NCBI RefSeq assembly: GCF_009429125.1 | Contig: NZ_CP045529.1 | Span: 1,240,001 to 1,304,000 of the forward strand | Source of the DNA: Luteimicrobium xylanilyticum | GTDB taxonomy: Bacteria > Actinomycetota > Actinomycetes > Actinomycetales > Cellulomonadaceae | Direction: 5' to 3' | Length of the DNA: 64,000 nucleotides | Shown: piece by piece, positions 10,703-19,356 of the stretch | How the letters are laid out: each line of letters begins with the position of its first letter | Numbering within the stretch: the first letter of the stretch is position 1 | Made by a program: the position numbers and the translations under genes | The notes under the pieces: model-generated | Seen by the model: only the letters and a program-made list of their open reading frames with translations | Database searches by the model: none | What the model was told of the DNA's origin: nothing

Positions 10703-11641
10703 CTACAGCTCGGTCGCTTCCAGCTCGGCCCGCCGCGGGGGGTTCGCGCCGGCGCGCGAGACCGTGATCGCGGCCACGCGGACGCAGCGCGCCAGGACCC
10801 GCTCGACGGCGTCGCCCGAGATCGCGCGCAGCGCCGGCCGGTTGGCCGCGCCCAGCAGGCCCTCGTGCCACAGCCCGTCGATCAGCGCACCCATGAACGA
10901 GTCGCCTGCGCCGACCGTGTCGACGACCTCGACCCGCTCCGCCGGGACGCCCGTGACGCCCTGCGCGGTCACCGCGACCGCGCCCTCGCCGCCGAGCGTC
11001 ACGACGACGAGCGACGGGCCGAGCGCGAGCCAGCCCCGCGCGACGTCGACCGGGTCGCGGCCGGGCGCCAGCCAGGCGAGGTCCTCGTCCGAGACCTTCA
11101 CGACGTCCGAGCGGCGCACCAGCTCGTCGACGCGCGGCGCGACGGCGGCGGCCGAGCCCATGAGCGACGGCCGGAGGTTCGGGTCGTAGGTGACGGTCGC
11201 GTGCGCACGGTGCGCGTCGAGCACCGACAGGACGCCCGTCGCGCCGGGCTCCAGGACGGAGCCGATCGAGCCGGTGTGCACCACGGCGGTCTCGGCCGGG
11301 TCGAGCGTGACCGGGGGGAGAGCCCACTCGAGCTCGAACTCGTAGGTCGCGGACCCGGTCTCCGACAAGCGGGCCGTGGCGACCGAGGTGCGTGCCGCGC
11401 CGTCCGATCCCTCGACGACGCTCACGTCCGAGGCGCGCAGCCACGAGCGGATGCGGTCGCCGTAGGCGTCGCCGCCGAACGAGGTGAGCAGGCGCGCCGG
11501 GCGCCCGAGCCGGCCGAGCGTGAGCGCGACGTTGGCCGGGCTGCCGCCGGGGTGCACGTCGACGGTCCCGTCCGCACGGTGCACGACGTCGATGAGCGCC
11601 TCGCCGACGACGAGCGCGTCGCCCGCCACGGCCCGGGTCAC
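10703..11641 (-). CDS. PfkB-family sugar kinase (fructokinase/ribokinase-like)
   Basis: A 312-aa protein with the two PfkB signatures: [17 protein letters not shown] near the N-terminus and [17 protein letters not shown] near residue 245, where the Asp of GAGDS is the catalytic base. It phosphorylates a sugar, possibly fructose, with ATP in the cytosol. The GTG start at 11641 overlaps the xseB stop (GTGA), so it is the third gene of xseA-xseB-pfkB. It is also convergent with the sugar importer, and a metabolic link is possible. Substrate is unproven. Confidence 0.88.
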   Translation of the reverse strand: MTRAVAGDALVVGEALIDVVHRADGTVDVHPGGSPANVALTLGRLGRPARLLTSFGGDAYGDRIRSWLRASDVSVVEGSDGAARTSVATARLSETGSATYEFELEWALPPVTLDPAETAVVHTGSIGSVLEPGATGVLSVLDAHRAHATVTYDPNLRPSLMGSAAAVAPRVDELVRRSDVVKVSDEDLAWLAPGRDPVDVARGWLALGPSLVVVTLGGEGAVAVTAQGVTGVPAERVEVVDTVGAGDSFMGALIDGLWHEGLLGAANRPALRAISGDAVERVLARCVRVAAITVSRAGANPPRRAELEATEL

Positions 11642-11919
11642 AGCGACGCCTCCGTGTCCTCGGCGGAGTCGGCGTCGGCGGGTGCGCCCGTCGGTGCCGT
11701 GCTGCGCGCCGCCTCGAGGCGCTCGCGAGCGCCGTCGAGCCACTGCTGGCACCGGTCCGCGAGGGCCTCGCCGCGCTCCCAGAGCGCGAGGGACTCCTCG
11801 AGGGTGGTGGCGCCGGCCTCGAGCCGGGAGACCACGTCGACGAGCTGGTCGCGGGCCTCCTCGTAGCTCAGCGCCGCGACAGCGTTGTCAGTCGAAGGTC
11901 GGGGTGCTGTGGTGCTCAC
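11638..11919 (-). CDS. xseB: Exodeoxyribonuclease VII small subunit
   Basis: A 93-aa protein with the XseB core [20 protein letters not shown], then [20 protein letters not shown], which is the hallmark of the family. It binds the XseA C-terminal region in the multi-subunit exonuclease that degrades single-stranded DNA. GTG start overlaps the xseA stop (GTGA). The acidic Ala-rich tail (about 20 residues) is common in actinobacteria. Confidence 0.93.
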   Translation of the reverse strand: MSTTAPRPSTDNAVAALSYEEARDQLVDVVSRLEAGATTLEESLALWERGEALADRCQQWLDGARERLEAARSTAPTGAPADADSAEDTEASL

Positions 11920-13232
11920 GCGATGGATCCTTCCACACGATCGGCGGTCTTCTTGCGCTTCGTCCGAGGGCCGGGCACGTCGTCCGACCGGGCATCGGCC
12001 CGCGGAGGAGCGGTGACCTCGGCCGAGAGCTCGCCCCCCGCGACCCGGACTCGGAGCGCGTCCCCGGGGGCGACGTCGTCGGGCGCGCGGACCACGCCGC
12101 CTCCCGGGCCCTGCACGACCGCGTACCCGCGCTCCAGCGTCGCGGCGGGGGAGAGCGCGCGGACCTGCGCCGCCAGGCGCCCCACCTCGCCCGACGCCCG
12201 GACGAGGGCGCCGTCGAGCGCCCGTCGGCCCGCGGCGCGCAGCCGTTCGAGCTCGAGCTCGCGGATCTCGACCATGGTCTCCGGCCGGGCGAGGACGGGG
12301 CGCGAGCGGAGCGCGGACAACCGCTCGCCCTCGTGGGCCAGCCGCGACCGCACCGCCCCACGCAACCGCGTCCGGGCCTGGGTCAGCCGCTGCCGCTCCT
12401 CGCGGACGTCAGGGACGATGCGCTTCGCGGCGTCCGTCGGGGTGGACGCGCGGTAGTCGGCGACGAGGTCGAGCAGCGGGCAGTCGGTCTCGTGGCCGAT
12501 CGCGCTCACCAGCGGCGTCCGGCACGCGGCTGCGGCGCGTACGAGGGTCTCGTTGCTGAACGGCAGCAGGTCCTCGACCGCGCCACCGCCACGCGCCACG
12601 ACGATCACCTCGACCTCGGGTCGCGCGTCGAGCTCGGCGATCGCCTCCGTGACCTGCGGGACCGCGCCCTGACCCTGCACCGCGACCTCGCGGATCTCGA
12701 ACCGCACCTGCGGCCACCGCGCCTGCGCGTTCACGACGACGTCGTGCTCTGCCTTCGACTCCCGCCCGCACACGAGCCCCACGACCGCGGGCAGGAACGG
12801 CAGCGGAACCTTGCGGTCCGCGTCGAACAGGCCCTCGGCGGCGAGGATGCGCTTGAGATGCTCGATCCGCGCCAGCAGCTCGCCGACGCCGACCGCGCGG
12901 ATCGCCGACGCCTGGAGCTGGAGCGTCCCGCGCTTGGTCCAGAACGTGGGCTTCGCGTGCACGACGACGTGCGCACCCTCGTGCACCGCGTCGCCCGGCG
13001 CCTCCAGCACGCGGGCGAGCATCGACACAGGCAGGGAGGCGTCGGCGTCGGTGTCGCGCAGGGTGAGGAAGCAGTAGCCCGATCCCGGGCGGCGGTTGAG
13101 CTGGACCACCTGGCCCTCGACCCAGACCGGCGACATCCGGTCGACGTAGGCGGCGATCTTGCTCGACAGCAGCCGCACGGGCCACGGGTGCTCGGCGCTC
13201 GTGTCGAGGGCGCGTTCGGGCAGGTCGGTCAC
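11916..13232 (-). CDS. xseA: Exodeoxyribonuclease VII large subunit
   Basis: A 438-aa protein with an N-terminal OB-fold ([20 protein letters not shown]) and a catalytic domain containing [21 protein letters not shown] and [20 protein letters not shown], both conserved in XseA. It degrades ssDNA in repair and recombination. Start chosen at GTG 13232, 6 nt after the -10-like CAGGGT (minus strand), rather than codons further upstream. A Lys/Arg-rich C-terminal tail extends past the coiled coil. Operon with xseB and the PfkB kinase. Confidence 0.94.
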   Translation of the reverse strand: MTDLPERALDTSAEHPWPVRLLSSKIAAYVDRMSPVWVEGQVVQLNRRPGSGYCFLTLRDTDADASLPVSMLARVLEAPGDAVHEGAHVVVHAKPTFWTKRGTLQLQASAIRAVGVGELLARIEHLKRILAAEGLFDADRKVPLPFLPAVVGLVCGRESKAEHDVVVNAQARWPQVRFEIREVAVQGQGAVPQVTEAIAELDARPEVEVIVVARGGGAVEDLLPFSNETLVRAAAACRTPLVSAIGHETDCPLLDLVADYRASTPTDAAKRIVPDVREERQRLTQARTRLRGAVRSRLAHEGERLSALRSRPVLARPETMVEIRELELERLRAAGRRALDGALVRASGEVGRLAAQVRALSPAATLERGYAVVQGPGGGVVRAPDDVAPGDALRVRVAGGELSAEVTAPPRADARSDDVPGPRTKRKKTADRVEGSIA

Positions 13233-13372
13233 AGCACCACCCTGCCCTATCCCGCCCACACGTCCCACCCGCCCGCCGAGTGCGACGCAGGGTGAGCCGA
13301 GTGCGACGCGGAGGTGCTGTGGCGGTGTCGCGGACGTGACGCCCGTCTCGGGGTCGCGCGCGGGCGCTCGCC

Positions 13373-13378
13373 TAGACT
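13373..13378 (+). promoter_or_regulatory. -10 box of leaderless ispH
   Basis: TAGACT lies 6 nt before the GTG start of ispH with no Shine-Dalgarno sequence between. Transcription should therefore start at or next to the start codon. Confidence 0.6.
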
Positions 13379-13384
13379 CGGGGC

Positions 13385-14434
13385 GTGACCTCTCCGACCA
13401 CCACGGTCCCCTCCACCGGCCCGACGACGCAGCACCGCCGCGTCCTCCTCGCAGCCCCCCGCGGGTACTGCGCGGGCGTCGACCGGGCCGTCGTCGCCGT
13501 CGAGAAGGCCCTCGAGCACTACGGTGCGCCGGTCTACGTGCGCAAGGAGATCGTCCACAACAAGCACGTCGTGGCGACCCTGTCGGAGCGCGGCGCGATC
13601 TTCGTCGAGGACACCGACGAGGTTCCCGAGGGGGCGCGCGTCGTGTTCTCCGCGCACGGGGTCTCGCCCGCGGTCCGCGAGGCCGCGACCGTTCGCCGGC
13701 TCGAGACCATCGACGCCACCTGCCCCCTGGTGACCAAGGTCCACCGCGAGGCCGTGCGGTTCGCGCGCGATGACTTCGACATCCTCCTCATCGGCCACAC
13801 GGGCCACGAGGAGGTCGAGGGCACCGCGGGCGAGGCCCCCGAGCACATCCAGGTCGTCAACTCGCCCGACGACGTCGACCAGGTCACCGTCCGTGACCCC
13901 GACAAGGTGGTCTGGATCTCGCAGACGACCCTGTCGGTGGACGAGACGATGGAGACCGTCCGGCGCCTGCGCGACAAGTTCCCCACCCTGCAGGACCCGC
14001 CCAGCGACGACATCTGCTACGCGACCCAGAACCGCCAGGTCGCGGTGAAGAAGCTCGCGCCCGAGGCCGACCTCGTGATCGTCGTCGGGTCGGCGAACTC
14101 GTCGAACTCGGTGCGTCTGGTGGAGGTGGCCCTCGAGGCCGGGGCGCGCGCGTCGCACCGCATCGACCGTGCCGCCGAGATCGACCCCGCGTGGCTCGAC
14201 GGCGTCACGACCGTCGGCGTCACGTCCGGTGCGTCCGTCCCGGAGATCCTCGTCCAGGACGTCCTCGCCTACCTCGCGGAGCGGGGATACGGAGACGTCG
14301 AGGAGGTCCGCACCGCGACCGAGGACCTCATGTTCTCGTTGCCCCGCGAGCTGCGAGCCGACCTCGGGAGCGGCGAGGTCGCCGGTCGTCCGGAGCGCGG
14401 CGGGCGCCGGAGCCTCGGGGTCCAGCCGGCCTGA
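13385..14434 (+). CDS. ispH: 4-hydroxy-3-methylbut-2-enyl diphosphate reductase
   Basis: A 349-aa protein with the three cluster cysteines in [23 protein letters not shown] and [11 protein letters not shown], the histidine motifs SAHGVS and [11 protein letters not shown], and the substrate motif [11 protein letters not shown]. It performs the last step of the MEP pathway, reducing HMBPP to IPP and DMAPP through a 4Fe-4S cluster. A 19-residue low-complexity N-terminus precedes the conserved region. GTG start follows TAGACT by 6 nt. Confidence 0.97.
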   Translation: MTSPTTTVPSTGPTTQHRRVLLAAPRGYCAGVDRAVVAVEKALEHYGAPVYVRKEIVHNKHVVATLSERGAIFVEDTDEVPEGARVVFSAHGVSPAVREAATVRRLETIDATCPLVTKVHREAVRFARDDFDILLIGHTGHEEVEGTAGEAPEHIQVVNSPDDVDQVTVRDPDKVVWISQTTLSVDETMETVRRLRDKFPTLQDPPSDDICYATQNRQVAVKKLAPEADLVIVVGSANSSNSVRLVEVALEAGARASHRIDRAAEIDPAWLDGVTTVGVTSGASVPEILVQDVLAYLAERGYGDVEEVRTATEDLMFSLPRELRADLGSGEVAGRPERGGRRSLGVQPA

Positions 14435-14435
14435 C

Positions 14436-14810
14436 CGGGCTGTCGAGCTCGACGCGGCGCTCGACGCCGCCGCACGGATACGCGCCGAGCAGCCACCGGC
14501 CGAGGCGCTGCGTGCGTGGCTGCACCGGTATGCCGACTTCATCGCGGCCAAGCACGGCCTCGCCGAGTCGTTGCAGGCCGGGGCGCTCGCCGGGGCGGCC
14601 GAAGCGGCTCGGACGCGCGAGCGGGTGGTCGAGGTGGTCGCGGCGTTCCTCCGTGACGGAGAGGCCGCCGGCGAGCTTCGGTGGGGGCTCGACGCGGACG
14701 ACGTGACGGCTGCCGTCGTCGGGACCTTCCTCGTGACGCGCGGCGTGCACGACACGGCCCAGGTCGGCAGGCTGCTCGACCTGCTCGTCGACGGCCTGGT
14801 CGCGCGCTGA
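14436..14810 (+). pseudogene. TetR-family regulator remnant lacking its DNA-binding domain
   Basis: An open frame starts right after ispH in another frame and encodes about 124 residues that resemble only the C-terminal ligand domain of a TetR protein (for example PAEALRAWLHRYADFIAAKH and DADDVTAAVVGTFLV, ending LLDLLVDGLVAR). No helix-turn-helix is present and no convincing start codon or RBS precedes the conserved part. The most likely history is deletion of the N-terminal half, with ispH now abutting the break. It could still be read through from ispH mRNA, but it cannot act as a normal TetR. Confidence 0.65.
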
Positions 14811-14849
14811 GTCGACCCGGGGTCCGGCGACGACGGCGGGCGGCGAAGG

Positions 14850-16349
14850 TCAGCCGGCCGCGCGCGAACCCGCGTCGATCTCGTCGGGCTTGTCGTCGAT
14901 CGCGACGACGTCCCCGGCCTCGGCGGGCAGCAGCTCGGCCTTGGTGATGGGCCGGACGGCGTCGTCGATGCCCTCGAGCTCGCCGATGACCTGCGACGGG
15001 TCGATGACCTCGAGCTCGGCGAACCGGCGCGCCGACGTGAGGACGTTGCGCTCGAGGGAGCCGATGAAGCCGTTGTAGCTCTCGGTCGCGGAGGTGAGCG
15101 ACCGGCCCATCTTGGTCACGTGCTTGGTCATGGCGACGAGGCGGCTGTGGAACTGGCGGCCCAGGTCGAGGACCTGCTGCGCGTTGTCGGCCAGCGCCTC
15201 CTGCCGCCAGGCGTAGGCGACGGTCCGGAGGAGCGCGAGCAGCGTCATCGGGCTCGCGAGGACGACGTTGCGCTCGAGCGCGTACTGCAGCAGGGCGGCG
15301 TCCTGGTCCATCGCGGCCGACAGGAACGACTCGGCCGGCACGAACATGACGACGAACTCGGGTGCCGGGGAGAACTGCTCCCAGTACTCCTTCTTGTGCA
15401 GGTCGTCGACGTGCTGACGCATGTGGCGCGAGTGGGCGGCGAGCCGATCGGCGCGCACGGTGTCGTCCTCGGTCTCCTGCGCCTCGAGGAACGCGGCGAG
15501 CGAGACCTTCGCGTCGACGACGATGGACTTGCCGCCCGCGAGCCGGACGACGAGGTCCGGCCGCAGCGCGCCGTCGGACACACGGACCTGTTCCTCGAAG
15601 TCGACCCGGTCGAGCATGCCGGACGCCTCGACGAGCCGCTTGAGCTGCAGCTCGCCCCAGGCGCCGCGGACCTGCGACTTGCCGAGCGCGTTCTTGAGCT
15701 GGCTCGTCTCCTTGCGCAGGCGCTCCGCCTCGGCGCGCATCTCGACGACCTGGTGCTTGAGGTCCAGCGTCCCCGTGAGCCGCTGCTTCTCGGTCTCCTC
15801 GACCTGGACGCGGATCTTCTCGAGGTTCTCCGTGAGCGGGCCGACGAGCGCCTGGACGGCCTCCTGGCGCGCCTTGAGGTCCGCGGACCCGACGGTGGTG
15901 GCCTGCCCGAGCCGCTGCGTCGCGAGCTCGAGGAACCGCTCGTTGTTCACCGCGAGGACCTTGTTCGCGACGCCCTGGAACTGCTCGGCGAGCCGGGCCT
16001 GGTCGGCCTCGACCGCCGCGACGCGCTGCGCTGCCGCCTTCTCGGCGAGCGCGACCTTCTCGTCGGCGGCCCGCTGTGCCTGGGCGACCCGCTCGTCAGC
16101 CTGCTGGCGCAGCGCGGCGACCTGGGCCGCCGTCTGGCGGATCTGCTGCTCGACCTGCTGGTCCGCCGAGGAACGCGCGCCCTCGAGCTGCGCCGCGGCG
16201 GAACGCTGGAGCGCCGCCAGCGACTCCTCCGCGCGGACCGCCCGCAGCTCGAGATCGCGTCCGTGCGCGCCCGCGCGCACGACCTGGAGCAGGTAGCCGA
16301 GCACGACCCCGACCAGCAGGGCACCGAGTCCCACGAGAACCGTCGTCAT
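14850..16349 (-). CDS. rmuC: DNA recombination protein RmuC
   Basis: A 499-aa protein from ATG 16349 (a GTG at 16379 is in frame). It starts with one TM helix (TTVLVGLGALLVGVVLGYLL), then a long Ala/Gln/Glu coiled coil (about residues 30-210), then the RmuC nuclease-like core with KNALGKSQVRGAWGELQL, DLVVRLAGGKSIVVDAKVSL and FSPAPEFVVMFVPAESFLSA. RmuC limits DNA inversions and is thought to be a membrane-anchored PD-(D/E)XK-type nuclease. Monocistronic on the minus strand, convergent with the TetR remnant. Confidence 0.94.
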   Translation of the reverse strand: MTTVLVGLGALLVGVVLGYLLQVVRAGAHGRDLELRAVRAEESLAALQRSAAAQLEGARSSADQQVEQQIRQTAAQVAALRQQADERVAQAQRAADEKVALAEKAAAQRVAAVEADQARLAEQFQGVANKVLAVNNERFLELATQRLGQATTVGSADLKARQEAVQALVGPLTENLEKIRVQVEETEKQRLTGTLDLKHQVVEMRAEAERLRKETSQLKNALGKSQVRGAWGELQLKRLVEASGMLDRVDFEEQVRVSDGALRPDLVVRLAGGKSIVVDAKVSLAAFLEAQETEDDTVRADRLAAHSRHMRQHVDDLHKKEYWEQFSPAPEFVVMFVPAESFLSAAMDQDAALLQYALERNVVLASPMTLLALLRTVAYAWRQEALADNAQQVLDLGRQFHSRLVAMTKHVTKMGRSLTSATESYNGFIGSLERNVLTSARRFAELEVIDPSQVIGELEGIDDAVRPITKAELLPAEAGDVVAIDDKPDEIDAGSRAAG

Positions 16350-16398
16350 ACCGGCCAGGGTGCCAGCGGCCACCGACACGACCCGAATGACACGCCTG

Positions 16399-16971
16399 TC
16401 ACTCGCGCATCGAGCGCGCCTCGAACAGTGCGCACGTCGTGTTGTAGTACGTGTCGCTGAGCCCGAGCGACGTCATCCCGATGCGCCGGCACACCGCCTG
16501 CGACGCGGCGTTGTCCGGGTGGGTCACGGCGACGACCCGGTCCAGCCCGGCCCCGAACGCCGCAGCGAGCACGACGGCCGCGCCCTCCGACGCGTAGCCG
16601 TGCCCCCACGCGTCGGGGTGCAGGTGCCAACCGATCTCGGTGTCGCCCGACGGGGCGAGCGGCTCGGTCGGGCCGGAGGCCGGGATCGACTTGAGCAGGA
16701 TGCTGCCCAGGCGGGCGCCGTCGTCGGCTCGCGTGGCGGCCCAGATCCCGAACGGGGCCACGTCGCCGTGGCCCGCCCACGCCTCGGCACGGGCGAGGGC
16801 CTCGTCACGGCTCTCCATGACGCGCGGCACGCGCCCGATGAAGCGCTGGACGTCCCACCGGGCGTACATGTCGAAGAGGAAGTCGACGTCGTCGGGATCG
16901 GTCGGGTCCCAGTGGCGCAGGAGCAGGCGGTCGGTACGCAGGACGGGGGTGTCGGACGCGTGAGAGGACAT
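16399..16971 (-). CDS. GNAT N-acetyltransferase (RimJ/RimL-like)
   Basis: A 190-aa protein with the RimJ/RimL-type opening VLRTDRLLLRHWDPTDPDD, then DTEIGWHLHPDAWGHGYASE, the acetyl-CoA-binding motif A, and VTHPDNAASQAVCRRIGMTS (motif B). It transfers acetyl from acetyl-CoA to an amine, possibly a protein N-terminus or a small molecule. The ATG at 16971 follows TAGCGT (minus strand 16984-16979) by 7 nt, so it looks leaderless. Divergent from ychF. Confidence 0.87.
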   Translation of the reverse strand: MSSHASDTPVLRTDRLLLRHWDPTDPDDVDFLFDMYARWDVQRFIGRVPRVMESRDEALARAEAWAGHGDVAPFGIWAATRADDGARLGSILLKSIPASGPTEPLAPSGDTEIGWHLHPDAWGHGYASEGAAVVLAAAFGAGLDRVVAVTHPDNAASQAVCRRIGMTSLGLSDTYYNTTCALFEARSMRE

Positions 16972-16978
16972 CCGCCTG

Positions 16979-16996
16979 ACGCTACCCCCGTAGACT
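16979..16996. promoter_or_regulatory. Back-to-back leaderless promoters for GNAT gene and ychF
   Basis: TAGCGT on the minus strand (16984-16979) is 7 nt from the GNAT ATG, and TAGACT on the plus strand (16991-16996) is 8 nt from the ychF GTG. The two -10 boxes are only 6 bp apart, so the 33-bp gap must hold overlapping divergent promoters whose -35 regions lie inside the opposite gene. Confidence 0.5.
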
Positions 16997-17004
16997 CGTC
17001 TCCC

Positions 17005-18090
17005 GTGGCTCTCACCATCGGCATCGTCGGACTGCCCAACGTCGGCAAGTCCACCCTCTTCAACGCGCTGACCCGCAACCAGGTTCTCGCCGCGAACTAC
17101 CCGTTCGCGACGATCGAGCCCAACGTGGGTGTTGTGCCCCTGCCCGACGCGCGGCTCGGCACGCTCGCCGAGGTCTTCGGCAGCGAGCGGATCGTCCCGG
17201 CGACCGTGTCGTTCGTCGACATCGCGGGCATCGTCAAGGGCGCGAGCGAGGGCGAGGGTCTCGGCAACAAGTTCCTCGCGAACATCCGCGAGGCCGACGC
17301 GATCTGCCTGGTCACGCGGGCGTTCGCGGACCCCGACGTCGTGCACGTCGACGGCGAGGTCGACCCGGCGAGCGACATCGAGACGATCACGACCGAGCTG
17401 ATCCTCGCCGACCTCCAGACCCTCGAGAAGACGCTCCCGCGCCTCGAGAAGGAGAACAAGATCAAGCGGGGCGACGCGAAGCTCCTCGAGGCCGCCCGCG
17501 CCGCGAACGCGATCCTCGAGGCCGGCAAGACGCTCTCGGGCGGCGCCGCCGAGGCCAAGCTCGACCTCGACGACGTCGCGAGCCTCCAGCTCCTCACCGC
17601 GAAGCCGTTCATCTACGTCTTCAACACCGACGACGCCGGCCTCGCGGACGCCGACTTCCAGGCGAAGCTGCGGGCGCTCGTCGCGCCCGCGGACGCGATC
17701 TTCCTCGACGCGAAGTTCGAGTCCGACCTGGCCGAGCTCGAGCCCGAGGACGCTGCCGAGATGCTGGGGGAGGCGGGGCTCGAGGAGTCCGGCCTCGACC
17801 AGCTCGCGCGCGTCGGGTTCCACACCCTCGGCCTGCAGACCTACCTCACCGCCGGGCCCAAGGAGGCCCGCGCCTGGACGATCCACCAGGGCTGGACGGC
17901 GCCCCAGGCCGCCGGCGTCATCCACACCGACTTCGAGCGCGGGTTCATCAAGGCCGAGGTCGTGTCGTTCGAGGACCTCGTCGAGCAGGGCTCGGTCGCG
18001 AACGCCCGCTCGGCCGGCAAGGCCCGGATCGAGGGCAAGGACTACGTCATGGTCGACGGCGACGTGGTCGAATTCCGATTTAACGTCTAG
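17005..18090 (+). CDS. ychF: Redox-regulated ATPase YchF (OLA1-type)
   Basis: A 361-aa Obg-family P-loop protein: GLPNVGKSTLF (G1), YPFATIEPNVG (G2), DIAGIVKGASEGEGLGNKFL (G3), and YVFNTDD in place of the canonical NKxD of G4, the change that makes YchF prefer ATP. The C-terminal TGS domain (GLQTYLTAGPKEARAWTIHQ onwards) ends in DGDVVEFRFNV. It associates with ribosomes and stress control. GTG start after TAGACT. The stop codon TAG at 18088-18090 sits inside the inverted repeat that precedes higB. Confidence 0.96.
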   Translation: MALTIGIVGLPNVGKSTLFNALTRNQVLAANYPFATIEPNVGVVPLPDARLGTLAEVFGSERIVPATVSFVDIAGIVKGASEGEGLGNKFLANIREADAICLVTRAFADPDVVHVDGEVDPASDIETITTELILADLQTLEKTLPRLEKENKIKRGDAKLLEAARAANAILEAGKTLSGGAAEAKLDLDDVASLQLLTAKPFIYVFNTDDAGLADADFQAKLRALVAPADAIFLDAKFESDLAELEPEDAAEMLGEAGLEESGLDQLARVGFHTLGLQTYLTAGPKEARAWTIHQGWTAPQAAGVIHTDFERGFIKAEVVSFEDLVEQGSVANARSAGKARIEGKDYVMVDGDVVEFRFNV

Positions 18091-18117
18091 CGTTATTGAC
18101 GGATGTCGTTATAGACT
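18091..18117 (+). promoter_or_regulatory. Promoter and probable HigA operator of higBA
   Basis: Two direct repeats, CGTTATTGAC (18091-18100) and CGTTATAGAC (18107-18116), have a 16-nt period. The second contains TAGACT (18112-18117), 6 nt before the higB ATG, so the mRNA looks leaderless. An additional inverted pair TAACG-N5-CGTTA (18081-18095) spans the ychF stop codon. HigA-type antitoxins autoregulate, so these are natural operator candidates. Confidence 0.5.
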
Positions 18118-18123
18118 GGCTCC

Positions 18124-18405
18124 ATGATCAGATCGTTCGGCGACAAGGCGACCGAACGGCTGTGGCGTCGTGAGCGCGTGCGGTCCATCGATCCGAGGAT
18201 CCATCGCGTCGCACTGCGCAAGCTGCGTCAGGTGGGGTCCGCGGAGACTCTCGAGGACCTTCGCGTCCCGCCCGGCAATCGGCTCGAGGCGCTCAAGGGT
18301 GATCGGGCCGGGCGGCACAGCATCAGGATCAACGACCAGTGGCGCATCTGCTTCGTGTGGACCGACGCCGGACCGGAGGAGGTGCAGATCGTTGACTACC
18401 ACTGA
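18124..18405 (+). CDS. higB: HigB-type (RelE/ParE fold) toxin
   Basis: A 93-aa protein that matches HigB of the 'killer protein' branch closely: MIRSFGDKATERLW at the start, LEDLRVPPGNRLEALKGDR in the middle, and SIRINDQWRICFVWTDAGPE with the terminal VQIVDYH. Family members are ribosome-dependent mRNA endonucleases that block translation. Complete, with all conserved segments, so it is probably active. Toxin precedes antitoxin, the HigBA order. ATG lies 6 nt after TAGACT. Confidence 0.93.
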   Translation: MIRSFGDKATERLWRRERVRSIDPRIHRVALRKLRQVGSAETLEDLRVPPGNRLEALKGDRAGRHSIRINDQWRICFVWTDAGPEEVQIVDYH

Positions 18406-18694
18406 CAGGATCGAGCCGATCCACCCGGGTGAGGTCCTCATGGAGGACTTCATCGAGGGATTCGGCATCACGCAGAACAAGCTGGCGGTGTCGATCGGGG
18501 TGCCGCCGCGGCGGATCAACGAGATCGTGCACGGCAAGCGAGGCATCACGGCGGACACCGCGCTCCGGCTTGCGAAGTTCTTCGGGACGTCGGCGGAGTT
18601 CTGGATCAACCTGCAGAGCCACTACGAGCTGGACCGTGCCGAGGACCGGGCGGGAGAGCAGATCGCTTCGATCACCCCGTTGGCGGTCGCGTGA
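18392..18694 (+). CDS. higA: HigA-type antitoxin (XRE helix-turn-helix)
   Basis: The best start is TTG at 18392, inside the toxin end (14-nt overlap). It has a strong GGAGGAGG about 8 nt upstream and retains the family-typical IHPGEVLMEDFIEGFGITQ. Starting at ATG 18440 would remove that segment. The 100-aa product has the HTH around residues 25-60 (KLAVSIGVPPRRINEIVHGK) and the signature FFGTSAEFWINLQSHYELD. It neutralises HigB and represses the operon. Its stop overlaps the kinase start (GTGA). Confidence 0.92.
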   Translation: MTTTDRIEPIHPGEVLMEDFIEGFGITQNKLAVSIGVPPRRINEIVHGKRGITADTALRLAKFFGTSAEFWINLQSHYELDRAEDRAGEQIASITPLAVA

Positions 18695-19212
18695 CCGGTC
18701 GTCTCGTCGTGCTCTCGGGACTTCCCTGTGTCGGAAAGACGAGCGTTGCCGAGGCCATCGCTGCACGCACGGGGTCGGTCCACCTGTCCATCGACGCGGT
18801 CGAGGAGGCGATCCTCGCCTGCGGTTTGCCGTCGGGGTGGCGCGTCGGTGTCGCTGCGTATGAGGCCACGCGTGCGATGGCAGAGCAGAATCTGCGGCTC
18901 GGCCTCGATGTCGTCGTGGATGCTGTCAACGACAGCGAGGAGGCGCGGCAGACCTGGCGCACGGCGGCCGCGCGAACTGGTGCGCATCTCGACTTCGTGC
19001 ACTTGGTGATCTCCGACGTGCAGGAGCATGAGCGGCGGATCGGCAAGAGGGATCGCGGTCTCTCCCATGTTGGTGAGCCGACCTGGTCCGACGTATTGCG
19101 TCGACGCACTGACTACGCGGCGTGGTCCGACGAGGTTCTGGAGTTTGACACGTCAGAGCAGTCTGTGGACGTGGTCGCAGCCGAGATCGCCGAACGTTTC
19201 GCCTCGTCATGA
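18691..19212 (+). CDS. P-loop kinase (AAA_33 / chloramphenicol phosphotransferase-like) coupled to higBA
   Basis: A 173-aa protein with Walker A LSGLPCVGKTS at residues 8-18, a following HLSIDAVEEAI (the catalytic-base Asp position of this kinase group), and an Arg-rich lid around HERRIGKRDRGLSHVGEP. It should transfer a phosphate from ATP to a small molecule or nucleotide, but the substrate is unknown. GTG start overlaps the higA stop by 4 nt, so it is a third cistron of the toxin-antitoxin operon. It could be a passenger, or a modifier of toxin action. Confidence 0.8.
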   Translation: MTGRLVVLSGLPCVGKTSVAEAIAARTGSVHLSIDAVEEAILACGLPSGWRVGVAAYEATRAMAEQNLRLGLDVVVDAVNDSEEARQTWRTAAARTGAHLDFVHLVISDVQEHERRIGKRDRGLSHVGEPTWSDVLRRRTDYAAWSDEVLEFDTSEQSVDVVAAEIAERFASS

Positions 19213-19356
19213 GGGGACTTCGTCCGTGATGGCCGTACGTGCCGGAACGCGGTGGAGTTTAGATTTTCGCTCGAACTTCTGCTAATGGTGGCCGTCACTG
19301 GTTCTTCAGTGCGCACTAGCGTTACCGCACGGTGCAGAAACTCGGTAGGGCAGGCC
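19213..19356. other. A+T-richer non-coding stretch after the higBA-kinase operon
   Basis: No convincing gene on either strand. The stretch 19245-19400 is visibly richer in A+T than the flanks (for example runs such as TTTAGATTTT and AAGATTGGATTCTTTGAA), which suggests acquired DNA or decayed sequence. No integrase, IS end or tRNA was seen. Confidence 0.5.

Noticed and set aside
10703-11641. PfkB kinase as part of the sugar ABC operon
   Set aside because: It is on the opposite strand and is co-transcribed with xseA and xseB through GTGA overlaps. Only a functional, not a transcriptional, link to the importer is possible.
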